Shown here: one piece after another, positions 22,223 to 27,334 of the stretch
Numbering within the stretch: position 1 is the stretch's first letter
Layout of the letters: every line of letters begins with the position of its first letter
Origin: a virus
Direction: 5' to 3' (one strand)
Length of the DNA: 27,334 bases
Virus record (IMG/VR): IMGVR_UViG_3300042355_000499
Coordinates: 1-27,334 of that record
The notes under the pieces: model-generated
What the model saw: only the letters and a program-made list of their open reading frames with translations
What the model was told of the DNA's origin: nothing
The model's database searches: none
Translations under genes and position numbers: made by a program

Positions 22223-23610
22223 GGTAGCGGGTTCTCCTGATTGTCTTCCTTGTAGTATCTGCCAGACCCGCCTCCGATGCACGACTCCACTATGACGGAG
22301 CCGAGCCGATCAGTCAGCGATCCCTCAAATGCCCCGCCGGAGTCAATCGAAACGGCGGTAATAGAGCCGTTTGCATCAACTGCTGAGACTGAAGCATAGA
22401 CGCCATCGACAGCCAGTCCGTCGTTACTGCTCGCAATTTCGATCTCCACGCCGTCGCCTACTGAATAGCCAGAGCCGCCATTGGACACAGAGAACCCAGA
22501 GACTCCGTAAACGAGTCGCTGGCCCTTGCCGCAAAAAGGCGGCAAGACAGATCCAGGCTGTCCTCCGTACCCAAGCCCGGCGAGTTCTACCCATGACGCA
22601 CTAATCTGCGCGCCAGTACCAGAGCCGTGAACGATTACCGTGGCGTTCCTTGGCTCTTCAACTGCGACCCACGCATACGCTTTCGCGTGATACTCCGCCG
22701 TGCCGCCATCGGACACCGAAAAGGAAACAACGGCACGCGGAGAATACCCACTGCCCCCATTCGTTACGGACACGCTTTCAACGATCCAGTAAGGAGCCTC
22801 AATGCAAAAGTAGCCCCCCGGGGCTTCAGTTTGTTGCGACAGCGTTACCGAGAGCGCGGCCCCCGTTCCGCCGGATGCCGTCGCCGTCACGGTTGGGGCA
22901 ACCCTGCCTTTCCTCGTAATCTCTGGCGCACCATGGTTCTCCTGCTCTCCGTCTGGGTCGATGCAGATTGTGATGTCGATACTTGCGCCAAACCCCACAG
23001 TGTCACGGCAAGCAACGGTGAACTCTCGCTCGTTCCAAGGAAACGTAATTCCGCCATTGGTTGCGTCCTGATATGGGCCTTCAACGGAGCCGATGGTGTG
23101 CGCACCTACGCAGCACGGGGCGGGCTCGTTTGGGATTGGACTGCTGTAGCCAAGACACCCCAAGGTGTCGGGGTACGGTCGTATCTCACCTGCGAGCGGG
23201 CCAAAGGCTATCTCTGTCAGCCCTGGATCAAGTTCCAAATCCGTCGTGACGCTCTGTCCGTTGATTAGCAGATCGTCGTTGACCACCCCGCTGATATTCA
23301 GCATGACTGGAAGCGAGTAGCCGTCCGGGATGCGGACGGTGTGCGTGAAGTTTCCAGCCGCCGAGCAATCGCCGACATACCCCGTTTCCCTACTGCAACG
23401 GATCGCCGCACAAGGATCACACGGCTCCGCCTGACAGACTCCAGAGCAGCAGTACTCCCCAGCCTGACAACAAGCCCCAGTGGGCCCGCCGCAGCAGCAC
23501 TTACCCTCCTGGCCCTCGGTGCAGCTAACGCCGCCACAACAACACTTACAGCAAGCCACAGGATCACTCCAGAAGGCCGTTGACACTAGACAAGTGTCCA
23601 CGGGCGTCAC
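22219..23610 (-). CDS. Cys-rich N-terminal surface/adhesin-like protein with GSGY repeats
   Basis: The product is 463 residues. Residues 20-82 contain 18 cysteines in clusters (CCKCCCGGVSC, KCCCGGPTGACC, EYCCSGVCQAEPCDPC), suggesting a disulfide- or metal-stabilised knob. The rest is beta-rich with GSGY repeats (NGGSGYSPRAVVSFSVSDGG near 285, NGGSGYSVGDGVEIEIASS near 378), the same module that is inserted in the nozzle-like protein. No enzyme motif is seen. It is the first leftward gene after the GC-rich hairpins. The GTG at 23610 lacks a clear RBS; other GTG codons are open at 23601 and about 23559, the last with GGAG ahead, so the start is uncertain. A receptor-binding or virion-surface role is likely but unproven. 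Confidence 0.65.
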   Translation of the reverse strand: MTPVDTCLVSTAFWSDPVACCKCCCGGVSCTEGQEGKCCCGGPTGACCQAGEYCCSGVCQAEPCDPCAAIRCSRETGYVGDCSAAGNFTHTVRIPDGYSLPVMLNISGVVNDDLLINGQSVTTDLELDPGLTEIAFGPLAGEIRPYPDTLGCLGYSSPIPNEPAPCCVGAHTIGSVEGPYQDATNGGITFPWNEREFTVACRDTVGFGASIDITICIDPDGEQENHGAPEITRKGRVAPTVTATASGGTGAALSVTLSQQTEAPGGYFCIEAPYWIVESVSVTNGGSGYSPRAVVSFSVSDGGTAEYHAKAYAWVAVEEPRNATVIVHGSGTGAQISASWVELAGLGYGGQPGSVLPPFCGKGQRLVYGVSGFSVSNGGSGYSVGDGVEIEIASSNDGLAVDGVYASVSAVDANGSITAVSIDSGGAFEGSLTDRLGSVIVESCIGGGSGRYYKEDNQENPLP

Positions 23611-23778
23611 GGGAGGCTATCGGCCGTTAAAACGCAAGCCAGAGGCCCTGGCGACACACGGCGTCAGAGGGGCGGTGGGAGAGTGGGAAAGTGGGTTTTA
23701 GGCCGCGGAAACATATGGGGGCCAGGAGGGTGAAAAAAGTCAGGAGGGGAATTGACATGATCCTGAGAGCCGCAGGGG

Positions 23779-23825
23779 GGGGCCCGGGGGGGTGCCTTTC
23801 GTCAAGGCTATCCCCCTCGGGCCCC
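23779..23825. other. Long compound GC-rich hairpin
   Basis: GGGGCCCGGGGGG (from 23779) pairs with CCCCCTCGGGCCCC (23812-23825) over 14 positions including one G-T wobble, and the enclosed sequence forms a second 5-bp stem GCCTT/AAGGC around TCGTC. No T tract follows, so it is not a classical terminator. It may be a structured RNA element or a transcription pause. Confidence 0.6.
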
Positions 23826-23899
23826 GGTCGCAAGTCTAGCATTGGCAAGGGTTTATGGTTTGCCGTGAGTCTACCTAATCGGCTTTCGTTTTCGTAAGG

Positions 23900-23942
23900 T
23901 TGCCAACCGGGGCCGGTTTCAATCCCGGGCCCCGGTTGGCAA
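23900..23942 (-). terminator. Perfect 15-bp hairpin after the 270-aa gene
   Basis: TTGCCAACCGGGGCC (23900-23914) pairs perfectly with GGCCCCGGTTGGCAA (23928-23942) around a 13-nt loop. It begins three bases after the stop of the leftward gene at 23946, where a terminator is expected. There is no U tract after it, so it may need a factor or act by blocking RNA decay. Confidence 0.55.
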
Positions 23943-23945
23943 GCA

Positions 23946-24758
23946 TCAGCCCACAATCTCCCTACAGTCACCCGCCGACACCCCCTGCGGGAGGGCCTTC
24001 CGGCTTTTAGCCGTGGCCGGATTAGGTATTGAGCGTACAACCCGCCCGATGCCCAACGTCGGCCGATAGTGGCCGTTTGATTCGATCCGGTGGGGAACGC
24101 TCCCCACCCGTTCGAATCGGTAATCCCTCGCTTCTCGTATGTCGATGGCCGTGTGGGTTTCATACCTTCCAACAACATCGACGGTGTACACCTTCCGGCC
24201 CCTACGCCGCATGATCCGGAAGGGGCGCGGGGCGTCGGCCGGAGTGAACGCCACACCCCCCCGATACTTCAATGGGAGCCCCTTGCGGGATCGGTAGCGC
24301 TGCGCCGCTGGGGACAACACTAGTTCCCCCGTGGCCGATTCAACGGCCGACACTATCCGGGCCGGGTCGGATGCCCGGGATGCCGATCCGGCTCCCGTAA
24401 ACTCTTCCGGCTCCCGGCGACGGTCGGCCACCCGGCGGGTCGCCCCCTCCGACCGCCAACCGCGTTTCCGCGCCCGTCCGGCATGGAAGAGGACCGCCCG
24501 CAAATGCCGGCCCATGTCCGACAGTGTGGGCGGGAATAGCGTCCGGCCGTGGCGGGCGAGAGATTCAATCTCCCTGGCCGTCCAATCGTCCCCAAGCCAA
24601 TCCGCGACGATGGATTGGCGAACATCTTCCCGCTGATCCTCCCGCAAGGGAGTTTCCCCGAACGTCGATCCGTGGCGGTTCAAGTATCGGTCTACCCTTG
24701 CGACGATAGCCTCAATATCGGCGGCTGAAATGGTCGCGGGATCATACATATCACTCAT
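23946..24758 (-). CDS. Unknown basic protein, candidate regulator of the divergent region
   Basis: The 270-residue product has an acidic N-terminal helical part (ADIEAIVARVDRYLNRHGS, then LREDQREDVRQSIVADWLGDDW) that vaguely recalls sigma-region-2-like or helical DNA-binding folds. A very basic middle follows (RARKRGWRSEGATRRVADRR), then a beta-rich end (FRIMRRRGRKVYTVDVVGRY). It is Arg-rich throughout and probably binds nucleic acid. The ATG has an excellent AGGAGGT seven bases upstream, and that RBS lies inside a 15-nt element repeated in the adjoining spacer, which suggests autoregulation. It is transcribed leftward, away from the accessory cluster, and ends at a strong hairpin. No family is recognised. 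Confidence 0.6.
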   Translation of the reverse strand: MSDMYDPATISAADIEAIVARVDRYLNRHGSTFGETPLREDQREDVRQSIVADWLGDDWTAREIESLARHGRTLFPPTLSDMGRHLRAVLFHAGRARKRGWRSEGATRRVADRRREPEEFTGAGSASRASDPARIVSAVESATGELVLSPAAQRYRSRKGLPLKYRGGVAFTPADAPRPFRIMRRRGRKVYTVDVVGRYETHTAIDIREARDYRFERVGSVPHRIESNGHYRPTLGIGRVVRSIPNPATAKSRKALPQGVSAGDCREIVG

Positions 24759-24858
24759 GGCAGATACCTCCTAAGGTTATCCCGGGAAACTATCGTCCCC
24801 GGCGATGAATGAACTAGACCATATATCGACCGGGGCGTCAAGAATAATTTCGGAATAT

Positions 24859-24907
24859 CCCCCGGGGGTATCTGCCATATATCAACGGCCACCAACGGCC
24901 GACACCG
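24859..24907 (+). repeat. Copy A of 48-nt imperfect direct repeat
   Basis: It runs from the CCCCCGGGGG palindrome through TATCTGCCATATATCAACGG to GGCCGACACCG. By eye it matches copy B at 25030-25078 in about 41 of 48 positions after one single-base gap. Confidence 0.65.
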
Positions 24908-25029
24908 ATATACAATCGGCCACGGCCGAACGTATAACATTGTCGGCCACGGCCCGACGGACGCTGCCTGCCTGATACTATCGGCCGGGCAGCCAACGTC
25001 GAAAACGGCCGAAAACTTTCCGGGTTTTT

Positions 25030-25079
25030 CCCCGGGGGGTATCGGCCATATGTAACCGGCCGACAACGGCCGACAACGC
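25030..25079 (+). repeat. Copy B of 48-nt imperfect direct repeat
   Basis: It runs from CCCCGGGGGG through TATCGGCCATATGTAACCGG to GGCCGACAACG. It lies 171 nt after copy A and about 50 nt before the first rightward gene, a good place for an operator. Confidence 0.65.
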
Positions 25080-25082
25080 GGG

Positions 25083-25098
25083 AAGTAACGTATTACTT
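25083..25098. promoter_or_regulatory. AAGTAA-CGTA-TTACTT dyad
   Basis: A 6-bp inverted repeat with a 4-nt centre lies 33 nt before the ATG of the first rightward gene, outside the CGGCC array. It has the size of a repressor half-site pair and may set early transcription to the right. Confidence 0.35.
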
Positions 25099-25131
25099 TC
25101 TGCGCATGCGGGCAGTTAAAGGAGTCTTTCC

Positions 25132-25626
25132 ATGTACCAGCCCGAACGGCTGGAGCGCTGGAAGATGCCCGAGAGTTACTTCGGTGCCGAATGGCCGGAG
25201 TATTACTCCTCGGGTGTCGGGCGTTCCAGGGATTCGGACTGCCTGGAGGAATCCAACTTCCATTCGATGCTGGCAGCCCTTGGTGGTGAATCGGACACCG
25301 TTCGCGTTGTCCGTGAATCACACTGGGCGGTCGGCTGGGTGGAGTGGATTGCTATCCATGAGTCCGATGAGAAGTCACTGCGGGCAGCCGATGGGCTGCG
25401 GCAGAACCTGGACGATTACCCTGTCTTGGATGAGGACGATTGGTCCAGACGGGAAGACGAGGAGTGCGAGCGCGTCTGGTCGGACTGCTATACGGCCAGG
25501 GAGCGTGTTCGCTACCTCCGCGAGCGCGGCTGCACTGCTGGGTTCCGTGATCTACGGGCAGCGGTGAGCGGTGATTGGGGATCGGCGTGCAGTCTGCTGC
25601 CATGCCCAAGTGACCTGATTAGTTGA
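25132..25626 (+). CDS. Conserved acidic phage protein, 164 aa
   Basis: The 164-residue product is acidic and Trp/Tyr-rich. The core VVRESHWAVGWVEWIAIHES, followed by AADGLRQNLDDYPVLDEDDW, matches a pattern I recognise in many hypothetical proteins of phages and their hosts (SHW..GW.EWIAI...DYPVLDE.D). No enzyme motif is visible, and the name and function of the family are unknown to me. AAAGGAG precedes the ATG by seven bases. It is the first gene of the rightward cluster, downstream of the CGGCC array, and is followed by a hairpin. The position suggests early expression. The C-terminus is probably flexible and holds two Cys. Confidence 0.75.
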   Translation: MYQPERLERWKMPESYFGAEWPEYYSSGVGRSRDSDCLEESNFHSMLAALGGESDTVRVVRESHWAVGWVEWIAIHESDEKSLRAADGLRQNLDDYPVLDEDDWSRREDEECERVWSDCYTARERVRYLRERGCTAGFRDLRAAVSGDWGSACSLLPCPSDLIS

Positions 25627-25637
25627 CGGGATTCGAT

Positions 25638-25673
25638 CCCGGGCAGGTGGGCGGGGATTCCTGCCTGCCCGGG
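25638..25673 (+). terminator. Hairpin after the 164-aa gene
   Basis: CCCGGGCAGG (25638-25647) pairs with CCTGCCCGGG (25664-25673) in a perfect 10-bp stem with a 16-nt loop, eleven bases after the stop at 25626. A short TT follows but no long T tract, so termination may be partial. Confidence 0.55.
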
Positions 25674-25714
25674 TTCGGCTGCCGTTCGGTAGTCGATTCT
25701 TCATGGAGGTGCGT

Positions 25715-26527
25715 ATGGTCGCAAGATCACGCACCGCCAAGCCGCTCGGTGTCATTCTGCACCGAGGTACGTCTGCTTTCGACGGCTCGCCGTATGTGGT
25801 GATCATGCCACTCGGCAGGCCGTCAAAGAATGGCAAGACGGGCAAGATGCTCCAGACCTACATCATTAGGTCACATGTGCATCCGGTTCAGGCGGTGCGC
25901 ACAGGTGGGGACGTTGCAATCTGCAACGATTGCCCCATGCGTGGGCTGGTTGCTACGAAGAAACGCAGGGGGAAGGGTAAGAACTTCCGGGCCTGCTATG
26001 TCAACGTCGGGCAGGGGCCTGCCATGGTGTACGGTGCGTTCAAGCGTGGCCGTTACGTGGATTATGTGCCTGCCCTACATGATCAGTACATTCGGGGCCG
26101 GAAGGTGCGATTCGGCACCTACGGCGAGCCGGTGCTGATCCCCCTGGAATTGGTGCAGCATCTGGCCAGGCTTTCGGCTGGCTGGACAGGCTACACCCAC
26201 CAGTGGTCGAATGTTCAGTATACTGGCTACAGGCAGTTTCTCATGGCGTCCGTCCATGGGAAGACCGGCCCGTGGTCCAGGGAGCATGCCAAGTCTCTCG
26301 GCTGGCGGACGTTCCGCACCATGCGGGATGGCGAGCCGGACGACGGCGAGGCGTTGTGTCCAGCCAGCAAAGAGGCAGGGCATCGACTGTCCTGCCTGAC
26401 ATGCAATCTGTGCGATGGCGCAGGCCGCCGCAAGATCGGGCTGGAACTGGTGGACATCTACATCCCCGGGCATGGTGGCAAGGCGATTATGTCGGCCGTT
26501 GCCAACCTGCCCATTCTTCAAGCGTGA
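25715..26527 (+). CDS. Cys-rich conserved phage protein (DUF7227-like), 270 aa
   Basis: The product has an N-terminal Cys site, C70xxC73 with C94 (ICNDCPMRG, FRACYVNVGQGP), then FKRGRYVDYVPALH, VRFGTYGEPVLIPL, GWTGYTHQWSNVQY and FLMASVHGK. A second cluster holds C215, C227, C230 and C233 (ALCPASKEAG, SCLTCNLCDG). This order matches a protein common in actinobacteriophage and other phage genomes that I believe is named DUF7227. Its activity is unknown, but two Cys sites suggest metal or iron-sulfur binding. The ATG at 25703 is also open, but GGAGGT lies four bases before the ATG at 25715. It stands second in the rightward cluster. Confidence 0.75.
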   Translation: MVARSRTAKPLGVILHRGTSAFDGSPYVVIMPLGRPSKNGKTGKMLQTYIIRSHVHPVQAVRTGGDVAICNDCPMRGLVATKKRRGKGKNFRACYVNVGQGPAMVYGAFKRGRYVDYVPALHDQYIRGRKVRFGTYGEPVLIPLELVQHLARLSAGWTGYTHQWSNVQYTGYRQFLMASVHGKTGPWSREHAKSLGWRTFRTMRDGEPDDGEALCPASKEAGHRLSCLTCNLCDGAGRRKIGLELVDIYIPGHGGKAIMSAVANLPILQA

Positions 26528-26536
26528 AGGTGTGAC

Positions 26537-26689
26537 ATGTACCGAGTGGTGGTCTGGCACAGCCAGGGTCGCGGCTACGACGGCCCGGCCATGACGCTGG
26601 AGCAGGCGCTGGCCCATGCGAGCGACCTGCGGCGTCGATTCTGCATCCCGGGCGGCGGGCTGCATTCCGTTGGCATAGAGGAGGTGTGA
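26537..26689 (+). CDS. Small protein, 50 aa
   Basis: A 50-residue ORF reads MYRVVVWHSQGRGYDGPAMT and then LEQALAHASDLRRRFCIPGG onward. The start (RVVVW.....YDGPAMTLEQALAHA) looks like a beta strand plus helix, as in very small phage domains that modify a host protein or nucleotide, but there is no catalytic motif. It follows the previous stop by nine bases with GAAGGTGTG before the ATG, and ends in GAGGAGGTGTGACATG, the junction shared with its neighbours. It is too short for most callers but has good coding character. Confidence 0.6.
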   Translation: MYRVVVWHSQGRGYDGPAMTLEQALAHASDLRRRFCIPGGGLHSVGIEEV

Positions 26690-26690
26690 C

Positions 26691-26918
26691 ATGCCGCGAA
26701 CTGTGATCGCCCGCTGGGAATCCCGGCGTGGCAAGGACTGGGTGCAGGTATACGAACAATCGTTCTCGGATGGCGTGGCCGGCTACGGCTACGACACCAG
26801 CAACGGCGGCGGATGGATGGGCCCAATCCCACGGGAACTGGCCCTGGAGCGAGTGCAGCACAAGGTGGAGCAGGGGTGTTACTGCTCCCAGAAATCCCCT
26901 ATGCGAAAGGTGGTGTGA
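26691..26918 (+). CDS. Small protein, 75 aa
   Basis: A 75-residue basic protein (IARWESRRGKDWVQVYEQSF, GYGYDTSNGGGWMGPIPREL) with a predicted strand-turn-strand and a C-terminal helix that carries two Cys (EQGCYCSQK). No family is recognised. The GAGGTG before its ATG is the end of the previous coding sequence, whose TGA lies one base before the ATG. Part of the rightward cluster of small accessory genes. Confidence 0.6.
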   Translation: MPRTVIARWESRRGKDWVQVYEQSFSDGVAGYGYDTSNGGGWMGPIPRELALERVQHKVEQGCYCSQKSPMRKVV

Positions 26919-26919
26919 C

Positions 26920-27222
26920 ATGGCCTACAACGGCTGGACTAACTACGAAACGTGGTGCATGGCGCTCCACATGGGCAGCGACGAGTCTCTCCAGCGGTGC
27001 TTTGAACGGGCAGCGGTGGAGGCTGTGCAGGATGTCGGTGTCGGGGATGCGGTCCCTGTGCTGGCCGACCGCCTGGAGGAGTGGCACAAGGACGCCATGC
27101 CGGAAGTTGCTGGCGTGTTCGCGGACCTGCTGAATGCCGCCATGTCTGAAGTGAACTGGTACGAGATCGCCCGGCACTACATCGAAGCCGTGCAGGAGGA
27201 ATCCAATGCTGCGAGTGAGTGA
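26920..27222 (+). CDS. NGWTNYETW-motif protein, 100 aa
   Basis: The product starts MAYNGWTNYETWCMALHMG. The NGWTNYETW start is a hallmark of a small phage family present in many siphoviruses and podoviruses, whose function I do not know. The rest is helical and acidic (DRLEEWHKDAMPEVAGVFAD, LLNAAMSEVNWYEIARHYIE). A longer upstream frame from 26728 is open, but the ATG at 26920 is preferred because the family motif stands at residues 4-12 and GGTGGTGTGAC precedes it. It overlaps the next gene by 17 nt. Confidence 0.75.
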   Translation: MAYNGWTNYETWCMALHMGSDESLQRCFERAAVEAVQDVGVGDAVPVLADRLEEWHKDAMPEVAGVFADLLNAAMSEVNWYEIARHYIEAVQEESNAASE

Positions 27223-27334
27223 GGCCAATCGGCCAGGCGTAACCGAGGATTTCATTGAGTGGTTCTTGGACGGCTGCGAGGACCACCGGGTGTTGTATGC
27301 CCTGGCTGCCATGGGCATGCGGTCCCGACTGAAA
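27206..27334 (+). CDS. Start of a further small gene, cut by right edge
   Basis: An open frame of 43 codons starts at the ATG 27206 (LRVSEANRPGVTEDFIEWFL, DGCEDHRVLYALAAMGMRSR) and runs off the edge. GGAGGA stands five bases before the ATG. It overlaps the preceding gene by 17 nt. The visible part is helical and acidic; nothing can be said about function. Confidence 0.55.
   Translation, partial: MLRVSEANRPGVTEDFIEWFLDGCEDHRVLYALAAMGMRSRLK

Larger units (their letters stand above)
23611..23945. other. Non-coding GC-rich region with two strong hairpins
   Basis: These 335 nt hold no supported gene. They contain two hairpins (23779-23825 and 23900-23942), runs of seven or eight G, a TATCGGCCGTT element at 23618 like those in the spacer on the far side of the 270-residue gene, and AGGAGGGG with an ATG at 23757 that would open only a low-complexity 47-codon frame. 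The stretch must carry the promoter for the leftward structural genes if they are not read through from 24758, but no sigma-70 pair is clear. Confidence 0.6.
24759..25131. promoter_or_regulatory. Divergent control region with CGGCC array
   Basis: This 373-nt non-coding spacer separates the leftward 270-residue gene from the rightward cluster. Between 24886 and 25071 it holds eleven CGGCC cores, some in tandem at 10-nt spacing (24886/24896 and 25057/25067) and two in dyads around AC (TCGGCC AC GGCCGA at 24916; a near copy at 24943). Palindromic CCCCCGGGGG, CCCCGGGG and CCCGGG blocks lie at 24859, 25030 and about 24780. A/T-rich patches (TATATATC, GAATAATTTC) alternate with them. The pattern fits operators for a dimeric regulator or origin iterons. 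Promoters must fire both ways from here, but no certain -35/-10 pair was found. Confidence 0.6.

Noticed and set aside
23691-23897. Plus-strand ORF with a good RBS at ATG 23757
   Set aside because: The encoded 47 residues are Gly/Pro/Ser low complexity, coming from the large GC hairpin, and no overlap or neighbour supports a gene there. A leader peptide remains barely possible.
23627-24256. 209-codon minus-strand frame
   Set aside because: It overlaps the better supported 270-residue gene and runs through both hairpins; Pro/Arg/Gly-rich composition looks non-coding.
24886-25071. CRISPR array
   Set aside because: The repeated CGGCC cores are short and irregularly spaced, with no constant repeat of 25-40 nt or uniform spacers. 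An operator or iteron reading fits better.
24755-25321. Minus-strand 188-codon frame across the divergent spacer
   Set aside because: It would cover the repeat array and the first rightward gene, is Pro/Arg/Ser-rich, and lacks an RBS or motif.

Overview
The window reads as 27.3 kb of a tailed bacteriophage genome (Caudoviricetes), probably short-tailed. It is GC-rich and tightly packed, with most genes joined by 1-4 nt stop/start overlaps. The evidence is a full head-and-packaging set on one strand (large terminase, portal, scaffold, capsid) plus an adaptor and a nozzle-like tail protein, with no tape-measure, sheath or tail-tube gene in view. No tRNA, integrase, lysis or replication gene is visible, so lifestyle and host cannot be stated from this window.

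Layout, read in the direction of transcription of the large minus-strand block (about 23.6 kb down to 1): a cysteine-rich surface protein; a zinc-ribbon-like protein; several tiny proteins, including a 13-codon ORF; three probable virion-cargo proteins (a polyvalent-domain protein, an unknown alanine/glycine-rich protein and an ADP-ribosyltransferase-like protein); scaffold, major capsid and probable decoration protein; a terminator; a Gly/Pro-rich protein; a glycosyltransferase; a probable small terminase; a four-Cys protein; large terminase; portal; and then an almost continuous chain of overlapping tail genes (repeat-containing fibre, LamG-like protein, second fibre, tail-assembly-chaperone-like protein, Cys-rich mini-protein, adaptor, split nozzle), running off the left edge in a further small gene.

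Between 23.6 and 25.1 kb lies the control region: two strong GC-rich hairpins, one leftward gene of unknown function (23946-24758), and a 373-nt divergent spacer with eleven CGGCC cores, a 48-nt imperfect direct repeat and an inverted copy of part of it overlapping the leftward gene's ribosome binding site. This looks like an operator or origin-type array. To its right a rightward cluster of small accessory genes begins (25132 to the edge): a conserved acidic protein, a cysteine-rich 270-residue protein and four small genes with near-identical stop/RBS/start junctions.

The leftward genes plausibly make a capsid carrying packaged effector proteins (ADP-ribosyltransferase-like and polyvalent domains), a short tail with a nozzle decorated by GSGY repeats, and several receptor-binding proteins. 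The most unusual features are the CGGCC array, the shared C-terminal tail on two cargo candidates, the interrupted nozzle gene, the tiny overlapped ORFs and the 18-Cys N-terminus of the surface protein. All functional assignments come from motif recognition by eye; no database search was run.
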